A stretch of 64,000 nucleotides of DNA from Microcoleus sp. FACHB-1515 (GTDB lineage: Bacteria; Cyanobacteriota; Cyanobacteriia; Elainellales; Elainellaceae): NCBI RefSeq assembly GCF_014696105.1, contig NZ_JACJPO010000038.1, positions 248,001 through 312,000 on the forward strand. The letters run 5' to 3'. A program made the translations under genes and the position numbers. Shown here piece by piece: positions 35,537-45,531 of this stretch; positions within the stretch are counted from its first letter, which is position 1; each line of letters opens with the position of its first letter. A model generated the notes under the pieces. The model saw only the letters and a program-made list of their open reading frames with translations, did not search any database and was not told the DNA's origin.

Positions 35537-36052
35537 ATGCTGTTGCTGCTATTTCGGCTTGGTGAAAATCGATATGCGATCGATACGGCGGATATTGCTG
35601 AAATTGTGCCGATGGTACTGCTGACAAAAATTCCGGCTGCGCCTGCTCACATTGCCGGAGTTTTCAACTACCACAGCAGCATCGTTCCGGTAATTGATTT
35701 GTGTCAACTTATTCGAGGAACTGCCTGCCAAGCTTGTTACAGTACCCGCGTTGTGATTGTGAATTCGATTGCAGGAGCAGCGGAAGTAGAACCAACAAGA
35801 AAAGGCGATCGCCAATTCGCTACTCGCCTGCTCGGACTGATGGCAGAACGAGTTACGGAGACATTGAAAATCAGTGAGGATTATCTTGGAAACGCTCAAC
35901 AAATTAGCACAGTTCCTTACTTGAGCGAGCCATTTCTTGATGAGCAAGGTATGATTCAACAGGTGCATTGGCAGTATCTTGTGTCAGAAGCTCATCAAGC
36001 TGCATTGTTGACAGAAGGCGGAAATCAGGCGAATGGTGCAGGACGCAATTGA
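35537..36052 (+). CDS. CheW-like coupling protein (WspB type), first gene of a Wsp-like operon
   Basis: A 171-residue CheW fold: MLLLLFRLGENRYAIDTADI, IAGVFNYHSSIVPVIDLCQL and GLMAERVTETLKI match the SH3-like subdomains that link receptors to CheA. In Pseudomonas the corresponding protein is WspB. It overlaps the next gene, cheR, by 20 bases, implying translational coupling. The divergent SulP gene lies 239 bases upstream, and a CTACAAAACTTTGTAG hairpin stands in the gap at 35337-35352. Confidence 0.88.
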   Translation: MLLLLFRLGENRYAIDTADIAEIVPMVLLTKIPAAPAHIAGVFNYHSSIVPVIDLCQLIRGTACQACYSTRVVIVNSIAGAAEVEPTRKGDRQFATRLLGLMAERVTETLKISEDYLGNAQQISTVPYLSEPFLDEQGMIQQVHWQYLVSEAHQAALLTEGGNQANGAGRN

Positions 36053-37232
36053 GGAAATTCTGCGTCAGCAGTTAGGACTTGATCCGAACAGCATTGGGTC
36101 GCGAATTATCGATCGCGCTGTTAAGCAGCGACAGGCCGCTTGCCACCTAAGCGATCGCGCTTCCTACCTCAAACTTCTACAATCTTCTCCACAAGAATTC
36201 AACTGTTTAATTGAGGCAGTCGTTGTTCCTGAAACCTGGTTCTTTCGAGACAAAGAACCGTTTGCTTATCTGCGTCAGTATGTTCATGAATGGCGATCGC
36301 TCGCTTCTAGCAAGCTACATATCCTCAGCGCTCCTTGTTCAACAGGTGAAGAACCTTATTCGATCGCGATGACGCTGCTCGATGCTGGACTCTCGCCTCG
36401 TCAGTTTCACATTGATGCGGTAGATATTAGCCAGGTTGCCCTATCAAAAGCGAAGCAAGCCGTTTATAGCAAAACATCTTTTCGAGGTGTTGAGGCGCAA
36501 ACTATTCAGCGTTATTTTCGGGAAGTAGGGGCAGGATATGAGGTGCAATCGATCGTGCGAGAATCGGTAGATTTCATGCGAGGAAATGTTCTAGAACCTC
36601 GGTTCTTGACACAGAAGAAATATCAAATTATCTTTTGCCGCAATCTATTCATCTACCTTGACCAAGTAGCTCGCGATCGCCTCATCCAGTCACTAGATAC
36701 TGCCTTGATGGATAACGGAATTCTATTTTTAGGAGCAGTAGAAACATCGCAGCTTAGGGGTAAACCCTATACACCAATTGACCATCCCTTTGCGTTTGCC
36801 TTTCGCAAAGAACGACCTGCTACGCCTATTCCGGCGAGCAAAAAAGTAGCGATCGCTCCATCCAAAGCGATTCGTCCTTTACCGCAGCTTCCAGCACCAC
36901 CAGTAATCGATTCTCCGCCTGAACTTTCATCCTTGGAAACCGCAAAACAGCTTGCCGATCGCGGACAGCTTCGCGATGCTGTTCAATTGTGTGAAGCGGT
37001 TCTGAGAACGAATCCAACCCAGGCAAATGCCTATTTGCTGTTGGGTGAAGTTTATCAAGGTCTCAATCAGCCTAAACAGGCAGAGCAGAATTTTCAAAAA
37101 GCAATTTATCTTAATCCTGAAGCGTATGAAGCACTCATTCATCTGGCATTATTAAAAGAGCAGCAGGGCGATCGATCGGCAGCACAGCGATTGAAACAGC
37201 GGGCACAGCGGCTTGTTAACTCTCAAAAATAG
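36033..37232 (+). CDS. cheR: CheR-type methyltransferase with C-terminal TPRs (WspC type)
   Basis: A 399-residue protein. Residues ~1-260 are the SAM-dependent chemoreceptor methyltransferase: VVPETWFFRDKEPFAYLRQY, the SAM loop ILSAPCSTGEEPYSIAMTLL and IIFCRNLFIYLD. A Pro-rich linker leads to TPRs at ~295-395 (ANAYLLLGEVYQGLNQPKQA), the layout of Pseudomonas WspC. It methylates glutamates of the receptor encoded next, setting its sensitivity. It overlaps cheW upstream by 20 bases and precedes the receptor gene by 18. Confidence 0.92.
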   Translation: MVQDAIEEILRQQLGLDPNSIGSRIIDRAVKQRQAACHLSDRASYLKLLQSSPQEFNCLIEAVVVPETWFFRDKEPFAYLRQYVHEWRSLASSKLHILSAPCSTGEEPYSIAMTLLDAGLSPRQFHIDAVDISQVALSKAKQAVYSKTSFRGVEAQTIQRYFREVGAGYEVQSIVRESVDFMRGNVLEPRFLTQKKYQIIFCRNLFIYLDQVARDRLIQSLDTALMDNGILFLGAVETSQLRGKPYTPIDHPFAFAFRKERPATPIPASKKVAIAPSKAIRPLPQLPAPPVIDSPPELSSLETAKQLADRGQLRDAVQLCEAVLRTNPTQANAYLLLGEVYQGLNQPKQAEQNFQKAIYLNPEAYEALIHLALLKEQQGDRSAAQRLKQRAQRLVNSQK

Positions 37233-37250
37233 GTTGAATTGGGCGGTATT

Positions 37251-38858
37251 ATGGCTCGATCGATTTTGAATAGCGTCACGAATCGCATTCTGTTAGGTTA
37301 CTCTATTCCGCTGTTGGCGCTATTAGGATTAAGCGCTTTTGTTTACAGTTCTACGACTCGCGCTTTTCAACAAGAGCAGATCAGCAATCAAACCGAACAG
37401 TACATCCGCAATACAAATTTGATGGTGGATGGACTCAATCGTATGATTGGAAGCGCCCGTGCCTATTTGCTGTTCCCAGGAGAGCAAAATTATGTCAGAA
37501 CCTACAATGAAGCGCAAGAAGATTTCACTGAAAGCATTAACGAGATTTCAACCGTTGCCGATCCTGAAACGCGAGAACTTGTGAACGATTTGAATCAGCT
37601 TGGCGAGGAATACGAGCGAATACTGCAAAATGTATTTCGTTTAGTTGACCAAAATCAAATTTCTCAAGCGCGAGAAGAAGTAACGAGACCAAGAATTGCT
37701 GAAGTCATCGCCCAGCGCGATCGCCTGCTCAGTGAACTGCAAGATGAACTCGATCAAAACAATCAAGCCGTCCGCAATTCGCAGCAAGCCTTACTGCGTT
37801 TAATTATTATTGGCACTGGATTAACCATTCTAATTACGCTGCTAACCGGACTATTTTCAACATTGGCACTGCGGCGACAGCTTCCCAGAGTAGTGGACGC
37901 AGCAACAGCGATCGCAAACGGAGATTTAACGCAATCGATCGAAGCGGGCAAAGATTCAACTGAAGTTGGACGGCTCTTAAATGCATTTCAAGAAATGGTG
38001 AAAAGTTTGAACAGCCTAATTACGCAGGCGCAGCGATCGGGCATTCAAATTAGCACTTCAGCCACGCAAATTGCGGCAGCAGGGCGACAGCTTGAAGCAA
38101 CCGTGAACGAACAGGCAGCATCAATGCATGAAGTTAAAGCGACTTCTCGACAAATTGCTTCGACTGCGGGCGAACTGGCGCAGGCAATGGATGAAGTTAC
38201 CGAAACCGCGCAAGCTACTGCACTCGCTGCTTCTAACAGTCAAACGAATCTGGATAAGATTCAGTCAGCAATGCAAAATTTGGTATTGGCGACCAGTTCT
38301 ATCTCATCCAAGTTGAAGGCAATGGATGAGAAGGCAAATAACATTAACAACGTTGTGACAACGATTACTAAAGTTGCAGATCAAACAAATTTATTATCAT
38401 TAAATGCGGCGATCGAAGCTGAAAAAGCCGGAGAATATGGAGCCGGATTCGCCGTTGTTGCGAGAGAAATTCGGCGTTTAGCTGACCAATCTGCGGTTTC
38501 CACATTGGAAATTGAACAGATGGTGAAAGGAATGCAAACATCGGTTTCAACAGGCGTTATGGAAATGGATAAGTTCAGCCGAGAAGTTGCAAAATATGTG
38601 GAAGAAGTGGGTGGAATTAGTCAGCAGATTGCCAGTTTCATTCAGGATGTTCAAGGACTGTCACCCCGCTTTGAAACTGTTAGTCAGCGTATGGATGAGC
38701 AGTATCGCGGAGCCGAACAAATTAGCACGGCGATCGCCCAACTCAGTGATGCTTCCTATCAAACTATGCAGTCTTTGCAGGAAACGAATACGGCTTTGAC
38801 GCAGTTAGATGATGCGGCACAAGGATTGCAGCGAGAAATTTCTCAATTCAAGGTTTGA
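37251..38858 (+). CDS. Methyl-accepting chemotaxis protein (WspA-like receptor)
   Basis: A 535-residue receptor: membrane helix at ~12-32, a helical periplasmic domain (~33-185, four-helix-bundle type), a second membrane helix at ~188-208, HAMP, and a long signalling coiled coil. The hairpin tip reads KVADQTNLLSLNAAIEAEKA then GFAVVAREIRRLADQS. The C-terminal part (IEQMVKGMQTSV, VMEMDKFSREV, PRFETV, GAEQISTAIAQLSDA, GLQREISQFKV) resembles Pseudomonas WspA, which responds to surface contact, more than flagellar receptors. ATG 37251 is preferred over TTG 37239. The next gene starts one base after its stop. Confidence 0.93.
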   Translation: MARSILNSVTNRILLGYSIPLLALLGLSAFVYSSTTRAFQQEQISNQTEQYIRNTNLMVDGLNRMIGSARAYLLFPGEQNYVRTYNEAQEDFTESINEISTVADPETRELVNDLNQLGEEYERILQNVFRLVDQNQISQAREEVTRPRIAEVIAQRDRLLSELQDELDQNNQAVRNSQQALLRLIIIGTGLTILITLLTGLFSTLALRRQLPRVVDAATAIANGDLTQSIEAGKDSTEVGRLLNAFQEMVKSLNSLITQAQRSGIQISTSATQIAAAGRQLEATVNEQAASMHEVKATSRQIASTAGELAQAMDEVTETAQATALAASNSQTNLDKIQSAMQNLVLATSSISSKLKAMDEKANNINNVVTTITKVADQTNLLSLNAAIEAEKAGEYGAGFAVVAREIRRLADQSAVSTLEIEQMVKGMQTSVSTGVMEMDKFSREVAKYVEEVGGISQQIASFIQDVQGLSPRFETVSQRMDEQYRGAEQISTAIAQLSDASYQTMQSLQETNTALTQLDDAAQGLQREISQFKV

Positions 38859-38859
38859 G

Positions 38860-39549
38860 ATGAAGACGGAGGCTTGCTGGGATGAAATTGGCGTGAATGG
38901 CGATCGATCGTGCGATCGCCTCGAAACCGCTTTGCACTGCTTCAATTGCCCCGTCTATATCTGTGCCGGGCGCAGTTTACTAGATCGTGAAATTCCGATC
39001 GATTACCTTCAGGAAACCACGCAGGCATTAGCCACTGAAACGAGCGCGATCGCCACAGCAATTCAGCAAGATTCGCTTAAGATTGGACAAAATCAGGACA
39101 CGCTCTCCGTGATGATTTTTCGCTTGGGAAACGAGCGATTTGCCCTGCCTGTTTCTGTTCTACAAGAAATTACTCGTCCGGCTGAGATTCACGTTTTGCC
39201 GCACCGTAGCAATGAGTTGTTTTTAGGATTGGTAAACATTCGCGGTGAAATTTTGCCTTGTGCTTCTTTGAGTCAGATTTTGAGTGTAGAGATGCCGATC
39301 GATCCGACCTACAGCCGAATTAATCTTCGGTGCATGATCGTCGTTGGACAAGCAAGCCGTTGGGTGTTTCCGGTTGATGAAGTGCATCGTGTTCATCGAT
39401 TTCATGTCAGCGAACTGCAAGCCGTGCCCGTTGTAATTGCCAAGGCGTCACAAGCTTATACCCAAGGCATCATTGACTGGCAGCAAGAAAAAGTCAATTA
39501 TCTAGATGCGACCCGTTTGCTTGACGCGATCGATCGCCGCCTGCTTTAG
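38860..39549 (+). CDS. CheW-like coupling protein with N-terminal Cys motif (WspD type)
   Basis: A 229-residue protein. The N-terminus CWDEIGVNGDRSCDRLETAL followed by HCFNCPVYICAGRSLLDREI is the hallmark of WspD-type CheW proteins, with Cys-x2-Cys and flanking cysteines of unknown purpose, perhaps metal binding. The CheW domain spans ~75-225 (SVMIFRLGNERFALPVSVLQ; LVNIRGEILPCASL). The ATG lies one base after the receptor stop, so translation is probably coupled. A second CheW in the same operon is normal for Wsp systems. Confidence 0.92.
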   Translation: MKTEACWDEIGVNGDRSCDRLETALHCFNCPVYICAGRSLLDREIPIDYLQETTQALATETSAIATAIQQDSLKIGQNQDTLSVMIFRLGNERFALPVSVLQEITRPAEIHVLPHRSNELFLGLVNIRGEILPCASLSQILSVEMPIDPTYSRINLRCMIVVGQASRWVFPVDEVHRVHRFHVSELQAVPVVIAKASQAYTQGIIDWQQEKVNYLDATRLLDAIDRRLL

Positions 39550-39560
39550 CAAAAGCTGCC

Positions 39561-42236
39561 ATGTCCAACTACTCGATGCTGGATTTATTTCGTCAAGAAG
39601 TAGAGATTCAAGTTGCCAACTTGAAGCAGCAATTGGCGATGCTGAAACAGCAACCGGAAGCGATCGATCGCCAAAATGCTCTGCAAGCGCTTCACGCCAT
39701 TCAGGGAATTGCTCAAATGGTGGAAGTCGAAGCAGCAGTTACTTTAACTGAGGCGATGCAGTCTAAACTGGCAGAAGGACAATTGTTAGATGAAATGGCG
39801 ATCGATCAACTGCTACAAGCAAGTGATTGGCTAATTGAAATTAGTCAGTTAAACGCGGCTGAGCAAGAGCGCTGGCTGTTCTCGCACGTGTCAGAAATCG
39901 ATGTGATTCAAGAGCGGCGCTTCGATCGCGATAAGCAGCTTGCAACTGAAGTTTCAGAAGCCAATTTAATCAAAGAAGTTGCTGCGCCGCTGCCAATTGT
40001 TGATGCTCAAATTATGGATTTGTTTCGCTTGGAAGTGGAGGAGCAAGCGAAAATTTTGAACGAGGGTTTGTTGGTGCTGGAAACGACCCCGAATGCGACA
40101 CAATCTTTGGAAGCGCTGATGCGAGCAGCCCACTCGATCAAGGGAGCCGCTCGCATTGTTGGACTGGATACGGCTGTCAATTTGGCGCACGAGATGGAAG
40201 ATTGCTTTGTCGCCGCTCAAAATCACACGCTGACGCTCAGCCCTGACCTGATTGACGGACTGCTACGCGGAGTTGATTTGCTGCAAAGTTTGAGTCAGGT
40301 GAGCGATCGCGACCTCCCCGACTGGCTGTCCACACACAATCTTGACCTAAATTCAGTGCGATCGCTGATTGACGCGCGGCGCCATCCTGCTTCAGCACCG
40401 CCATCCGAACCGACCGCCGTTCATGCAAATGGTGCAACTCCGCCCGCTCCTCCAGCGATTGCGTTGCCTCCGCCGGAAGATGCGCCCGCGATCGCACCTG
40501 CTGCCCGCGATCGCGTCGTGCGGGTCAGTGCGGACAACCTGAATCGGATGATGGGACTGGCCGGAGAATCGCTGATTGAGGCGAATGCTCTGCCTGCGCT
40601 GGCCGATGCCTTGATGCAGGTGCGATCGCAGCAAATCAAACTGGCGCAAAGTCTGGAAACGCTGGAGCAACAGACGCTCGGTAATTCCACGATCGATCGA
40701 TCGCTGGTTGAATCAATTCGCCGTCAGGAACAGCACTGCCGCAATCTGCTGAGCGATCGTGTCGCGGAACTGGAAGAATTTATTCGCCGGACAATTAATT
40801 TATCCGATCGGCTGTATCGCGAGGTGATTGCTTCGCACATGCGTCCGTTTGAGGAAGGAGTGCAAAGTTTTTCGCGGATGGTGCGCGATTTAGCTCGCAG
40901 TTTGGATAAGCAGGCGAGACTAGAAATTATCGGTAAAACAACCGAGGTCGATCGCGATATTCTCATGAAGTTGGAAGCTCCGATTACGCATATTCTTCGC
41001 AATGCGATCGATCACGGAATTGAATCGCCTGCCGATCGTCTCGCAGCCGGAAAGCCTGCCCAAGGCCGCATTCGCCTGGAAGCTGTTCATCGCGGTGGCA
41101 TGCTGGCAATTACGATCGCGGATGATGGTAAGGGAATTGATGTGCAAAAACTGCGGCAGCGAATCATTCAAAAACAACTTGTTCCTCCAAATTTAGCGGC
41201 AAAATTAACCGATTCTGAACTGCTGGAATTTCTCTTTTTACCCGGATTTTCTTTGTCGAATCAGGTGACAGAACTTTCGGGGCGCGGCGTTGGGTTAGAC
41301 ATTGCGAAAAGCATGGCGCAAGAAGTCGGCGGCACGGTGCGTGTTACATCACGACCTGGAAAAGGTACGACTTTCTATTTTCAACTGCCGCTAACTTTAT
41401 CGGTGTTGCGGACGCTTTTAGTCGAAGTTGCCGGAGAAGCGTATGCCTTTCCGTTGTCGCGAATCGATCGAATTGCTACGGTTCAATCAAGCGATCTTTC
41501 AGTTGTTGAAAATCGTCAATATCTCACGCTCGATCACGAAAACATCGGCTTAATTCCGCTGTATCAAGTTCTCGATTTACCCGCTCCCAATTCACCATCT
41601 GAATCGCTTTGGGTCGTCATTCTTAGCGATCAAACCAGCACCTATGGACTAATCGTCGATCGTTGTTTAGGCGAACGCGAACTCGTTGTGCGACCGCTCG
41701 ATCCACGCTTAGGAAAAGTTCAAGATATCTCAGCCGCTGCTTTAATGCCCAACGGCTCGCTGGTGCTGATTTTAGATGTTTCAGATTTAATGCGATCGCT
41801 CAACAGTTTACTGGGAGAAGAACGCATCGCAAAAATAACTGAAGCGCGATCGCCCAAGGCCGAAAATGCCAAGCGCGTTTTGGTAGTGGATGATTCGATT
41901 ACGGTGCGAGAAATGGAGCGCAAGCTATTACAAAATCGTGGCTACTTGGTGGATGTGGCGGTGGACGGGATGGAAGGCTGGAATGCGGTTCGTTCCTACC
42001 CGTATGATTTAGTGATTAGCGATATTGATATGCCGCGCATGAACGGCATTGAACTGATTCAAGAAATGAAGCGACATTCGCGCTTCCAGTCGATTCCGGT
42101 AATTGTTGTCTCATATCGCGATCGAGAAGACGATCGAATTCAGGGATTAGAAGCAGGGGCAGATTACTATTTAACGAAAAATAGTTTTCATGATGACACG
42201 CTTATTCGCGCTGTTGTCGATTTGATTGGTGAATAA
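39561..42236 (+). CDS. cheA: Hybrid CheA kinase with two Hpt domains and C-terminal receiver (WspE type)
   Basis: An 891-residue kinase. The first Hpt-like domain (~1-105) has [11 protein letters not shown] with His45; the second (~150-265) has the canonical [12 protein letters not shown] with His191. An Ala/Pro linker is followed by the dimerisation region, the ATPase domain ([47 protein letters not shown]), a CheW-like domain (~630-755) and a receiver ([26 protein letters not shown]). The fused receiver matches WspE. It should phosphorylate the downstream CheB and the receiver-cyclase. The first Hpt has Gln in place of the Lys of HSIKG and may be accessory. Confidence 0.94.
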   Translation: MSNYSMLDLFRQEVEIQVANLKQQLAMLKQQPEAIDRQNALQALHAIQGIAQMVEVEAAVTLTEAMQSKLAEGQLLDEMAIDQLLQASDWLIEISQLNAAEQERWLFSHVSEIDVIQERRFDRDKQLATEVSEANLIKEVAAPLPIVDAQIMDLFRLEVEEQAKILNEGLLVLETTPNATQSLEALMRAAHSIKGAARIVGLDTAVNLAHEMEDCFVAAQNHTLTLSPDLIDGLLRGVDLLQSLSQVSDRDLPDWLSTHNLDLNSVRSLIDARRHPASAPPSEPTAVHANGATPPAPPAIALPPPEDAPAIAPAARDRVVRVSADNLNRMMGLAGESLIEANALPALADALMQVRSQQIKLAQSLETLEQQTLGNSTIDRSLVESIRRQEQHCRNLLSDRVAELEEFIRRTINLSDRLYREVIASHMRPFEEGVQSFSRMVRDLARSLDKQARLEIIGKTTEVDRDILMKLEAPITHILRNAIDHGIESPADRLAAGKPAQGRIRLEAVHRGGMLAITIADDGKGIDVQKLRQRIIQKQLVPPNLAAKLTDSELLEFLFLPGFSLSNQVTELSGRGVGLDIAKSMAQEVGGTVRVTSRPGKGTTFYFQLPLTLSVLRTLLVEVAGEAYAFPLSRIDRIATVQSSDLSVVENRQYLTLDHENIGLIPLYQVLDLPAPNSPSESLWVVILSDQTSTYGLIVDRCLGERELVVRPLDPRLGKVQDISAAALMPNGSLVLILDVSDLMRSLNSLLGEERIAKITEARSPKAENAKRVLVVDDSITVREMERKLLQNRGYLVDVAVDGMEGWNAVRSYPYDLVISDIDMPRMNGIELIQEMKRHSRFQSIPVIVVSYRDREDDRIQGLEAGADYYLTKNSFHDDTLIRAVVDLIGE

Positions 42237-42237
42237 T

Positions 42238-43263
42238 ATGCGAATTGCAATTGTCAACGATTCGATCATCGCCACTGAAGCAATGCGAAGGGTGCTGCTC
42301 ACCGTTGCAGAATATCGAGTCGTTTGGATGGCAAAAAATGGCGCGGAAGCGGTGACAAAATGCAGCCATGATTTGCCTGATTTAGTGTTAATGGATTTGC
42401 TTATGCCCGTGATGGACGGTGTTGAAGCCACTCGTCAGATTATGAAGCGATCGCCCTGCGCCATCCTCATCGTGACAGTAGACGTGAAGCAAAACGCCGC
42501 CAAAGTTTACGAAGCGATGAGCTATGGTGCTTTGGATGCCGTTAACACTCCGGTTTTAGGCAGCTACGGCAGTCCCGAAGTGACGCAAACGCTATTGCGA
42601 AAAATCGCCACGATCGAAAAGCTAATCCGCAAACCTACTCGACTTCCATCGACTTCTCCACCTCTGCTGGCTGCCGCTCCAATTTCTACGCTTTTGCCGC
42701 CATTAATTGCGATCGGATCTTCTACAGGTGGCCCCAAAGCGCTCGCGACAATTCTTGCACCGTTGCCCCAAGATTTCCGCGCTGCGATCGTCATTATTCA
42801 GCATGTAGACGCACAGTTTGCCCCTGGATTAATTGACTGGCTCGATCATCAAACCGCCTTGAAAGTGAAGAAAGCAGAAGTGGGCGATCGTCCTGAAAAA
42901 AGCTTGGTTCTGGTTGCTGCAACTGACGATCATCTAACTTTGAAATTCGATCGCACTTTAACTTATGTAAAAGAGCCAATTCACTATCCTTATCGACCCT
43001 CGATCGATGTTTTCTTCAAAAGCATTGCTCAATATTGGAGTGCTAAAGGAACGGCAATTTTGCTAACCGGAATGGGGCGAGACGGCGCAGAAGGACTCAG
43101 CTTATTGCGACAGCGTGGCTGGCGGACGATCGCCCAAGATCAAGCAAGCTGCGTCGTTTACGGAATGCCAAAAGCCGCAGCGGAACTGAATGCTGCCTCT
43201 CAAGTGATGAACCCCGAAGCGATCGCTTCCACCCTGCTCCACGATACCGCTCTGAAGCATTAA
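42238..43263 (+). CDS. cheB: CheB protein-glutamate methylesterase (WspF type)
   Basis: A 341-residue protein: receiver domain (~1-120) with Asp53 in [13 protein letters not shown], a short linker, and the methylesterase domain with [15 protein letters not shown] (Ser161/162), IIQHVDAQF (His189) and [13 protein letters not shown]. It removes methyl groups from the receptor when phosphorylated, opposing CheR. Loss of its Pseudomonas counterpart WspF locks the pathway on. ATG 42238 starts one base after the kinase stop; an in-frame TTG lies at 42226. Confidence 0.94.
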   Translation: MRIAIVNDSIIATEAMRRVLLTVAEYRVVWMAKNGAEAVTKCSHDLPDLVLMDLLMPVMDGVEATRQIMKRSPCAILIVTVDVKQNAAKVYEAMSYGALDAVNTPVLGSYGSPEVTQTLLRKIATIEKLIRKPTRLPSTSPPLLAAAPISTLLPPLIAIGSSTGGPKALATILAPLPQDFRAAIVIIQHVDAQFAPGLIDWLDHQTALKVKKAEVGDRPEKSLVLVAATDDHLTLKFDRTLTYVKEPIHYPYRPSIDVFFKSIAQYWSAKGTAILLTGMGRDGAEGLSLLRQRGWRTIAQDQASCVVYGMPKAAAELNAASQVMNPEAIASTLLHDTALKH

Positions 43264-43269
43264 TTCGCT

Positions 43270-44751
43270 ATGAATGATCCAATTACTGTTTTACTGATTG
43301 ACGATCAAACGATTATTGCAGAAGCTGTGCAGCAGATGCTTTCAACTGAAACAGATATCGCTTTTCACTACTGCGATGATCCGCTGCAAGCTCTAAAAGT
43401 AGCGAAGTTTTGTCAGCCAACAGTGATTTTACAAGATTTAATCATGCCGCAAATGGCCGGATTATTACTCGTGCGATTGCTGCGATCGATCGATGCACCG
43501 ACGCATCAAATCCCGTTAATCGTTTTATCCAGTAAAGAAGACCCAGTAATTAAGGCACAAGCCTTTGAATATGGCGCAAATGACTACTTGGTGAAACTGC
43601 CCGATCGCGTTGAATTACTAGCGCGAATTCGCTATCACTCCAGAGCCTATACGAACTCGCAAAAAAGACAGGAAGCTGAAGTACAACTGCGAAATGAAAA
43701 TGAGCGACAGGCGCTGTATATCGAACAAGTTGGCAAACTCACTGATGCGGCATTTGCGGTCGAGCAAAATACGTTTGAACCTGCAAAGTTAGATGGCATG
43801 AGCGATCGCGATGATGAATTAGGTCAGTTAGCGCGAGTGTTTACCCAGATGGTGAAAACGGTGAAGGTGCGCGAAGCTGAATTGGAACGACTAAAAGATT
43901 CTTTGGCTCGATTTTTTCCAGATGAATATCTCAGATTTTTGCGAAAAGATAGCGTAACTGAAGTTCAGCTTGGCGATTACGTCAGCAAAATTATGGCGGT
44001 GATGTTTAGCGATATTCGATCATTTACAACCATTTCTGAAAGTATGTCGCCCCGTGAAAACTTCGACTTTATTAATGCCTATTTAAAGCGCGTCAGCCCC
44101 GAAATTCGCAATCACTATGGCATCATTGTTAAATTTTTGGGCGATGGCATGATGGCCGTTTTTCCAGATGGCGCAGATGATGCACTCGCGGCGGGAATTG
44201 CGAAACATCAGCGTGTTCAAGAATATAATCAACAGCGATTAGCGAGGGGCGATCGACCCATCCAAATTGGCATCGGCATTCACGTTGGTTCGATGATGCT
44301 AGGAATGGTGGGCGAAAGCAATCGAATTCAAGGCGATGCTTTCTCAGACAATGTAAACTTAACGTCGAGACTAGAAGGACTAACAAAAATTTATGGCAGT
44401 TCGATGTTAGTGACAGGTCAAACATTGGAGCATTTGAGCCGTCCTGAAGCCTGCAAGGTTCGCTTTTTAGCCCATACGATCGTCAAAGGTCGCACAGAAC
44501 CAATCGCCGTTTACGAAGTACTCAACACCGAACCCGACATCAGCCGCGATCGAAAACTGCAAACATTACCGCAATTTGAACAGGGCATTCAATGCTACTG
44601 CGATCGGAATTTCACTGAAGCGAAAGCCTGTTTTGAACAAGTGATAGCCGTTCATGCTGAAGATAAAACAGCACGACTTTATTTCGATCGAATTGAATTA
44701 TTACTTTCCCAAGGTGTTCCCCAAAATTGGAGTTCAGCCTGGTCATTTTGA
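43270..44751 (+). CDS. Response regulator with class III adenylate/guanylate cyclase output
   Basis: A 493-residue protein in the position of WspR. The receiver (~1-125) has the acidic pair D11/D12, Asp56 in LQDLIMP and K109. A HAMP-like linker (~155-210) leads to a class III cyclase (~235-420): metal ligands Asp248 (MFSDIRSFTTIS) and Asp292 (KFLGDGMMAVFP), substrate residues Lys288 and Asp356, and transition-state Asn363/Arg367 (NVNLTSRLEG). The Lys/Asp pair is that of adenylate cyclases. The tail (~440-493) has a TPR-like helix pair ending GVPQNWSSAWSF. No GGDEF domain is present. It starts 6 bases after cheB and ends the operon. Confidence 0.93.
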   Translation: MNDPITVLLIDDQTIIAEAVQQMLSTETDIAFHYCDDPLQALKVAKFCQPTVILQDLIMPQMAGLLLVRLLRSIDAPTHQIPLIVLSSKEDPVIKAQAFEYGANDYLVKLPDRVELLARIRYHSRAYTNSQKRQEAEVQLRNENERQALYIEQVGKLTDAAFAVEQNTFEPAKLDGMSDRDDELGQLARVFTQMVKTVKVREAELERLKDSLARFFPDEYLRFLRKDSVTEVQLGDYVSKIMAVMFSDIRSFTTISESMSPRENFDFINAYLKRVSPEIRNHYGIIVKFLGDGMMAVFPDGADDALAAGIAKHQRVQEYNQQRLARGDRPIQIGIGIHVGSMMLGMVGESNRIQGDAFSDNVNLTSRLEGLTKIYGSSMLVTGQTLEHLSRPEACKVRFLAHTIVKGRTEPIAVYEVLNTEPDISRDRKLQTLPQFEQGIQCYCDRNFTEAKACFEQVIAVHAEDKTARLYFDRIELLLSQGVPQNWSSAWSF

Positions 44752-44841
44752 CTTGTATTGCTGTCAGTACCAAATTGGCGATCGTGGTTTCGCGACGTGG
44801 TATCGTATCAATGAAATGCTGTTCTATAGTTAGACGCAGGC

Positions 44842-45519
44842 TCAAAACAAACCTCGTCTCTTTAACTGAAATAGAGCATCTTCGGCAGCTTGCTTTTCTG
44901 CTTCTTTTTTTCCACGTCCTTGACCTTCACCATAGAGTTCATTGCCCACATAAACTTTGGAAGCGAATTTTGGTGCGTGATCCATTCCGCCAACTCTCTC
45001 ATTGATATAAGTTGGAATAGCTCCAAAATTTGCTTGTGCCCATTCCTGAAATCGATTTTTAGAATCGATATTGGAACGAGATACAACAATGTCTTGAGGC
45101 ACAGAATCAAATAGCTCCTCCACTAAAGGTCGAAGCACATCAACATTTTGATTGTTGTCCAGATAGTATGCTCCGATTACCGCCTCGAAGGTGCTGCTGA
45201 GAAGATTTGGATTTTGAAACCCTCCTTCGCGAATTGCACCTTGCCCCAATCGCATTCTGAAGTCTAATCCAACTTCAGTCGCAAACTTTGCCAGTTGCTT
45301 TTCGTCCACTAGTGCCGATCGCCGTCGCGTCATTTCATCTTCTTCCATTTCCGAATAATGTTGATACAGATACTCGCCACTCAAAAAATTGAGGATTGCA
45401 TCACCCAAGAATTCCAGTCGTTCGTTATGAGCTTCGCCAGGGTTCTCGTTAACATAAGAACGATGAGTCAACGCCTGTCGTAAAAGCTTTTCGTTTTGGA
45501 AATTTAGCAGTTTGTGCAT
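44842..45519 (-). CDS. rnc: Ribonuclease III
   Basis: A 225-residue enzyme cutting double-stranded RNA. The signature ERLEFLGDAILNFL carries catalytic Glu/Asp, the second acidic site is STFEAVIGAYYLD, and a dsRNA-binding domain occupies ~155-225 (GQGRGKKEAEKQAAEDALFQ). GGAAG before the ATG supports the start. The NYN-domain gene ends 12 bases upstream on the same strand, forming a two-nuclease operon. GC content is visibly lower than in neighbouring gyrA. Cyanobacteria often have more than one RNase III-type gene, so it may not be the only copy. Confidence 0.95.
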   Translation of the reverse strand: MHKLLNFQNEKLLRQALTHRSYVNENPGEAHNERLEFLGDAILNFLSGEYLYQHYSEMEEDEMTRRRSALVDEKQLAKFATEVGLDFRMRLGQGAIREGGFQNPNLLSSTFEAVIGAYYLDNNQNVDVLRPLVEELFDSVPQDIVVSRSNIDSKNRFQEWAQANFGAIPTYINERVGGMDHAPKFASKVYVGNELYGEGQGRGKKEAEKQAAEDALFQLKRRGLF

Positions 45520-45531
45520 TTTTGACTTCCG

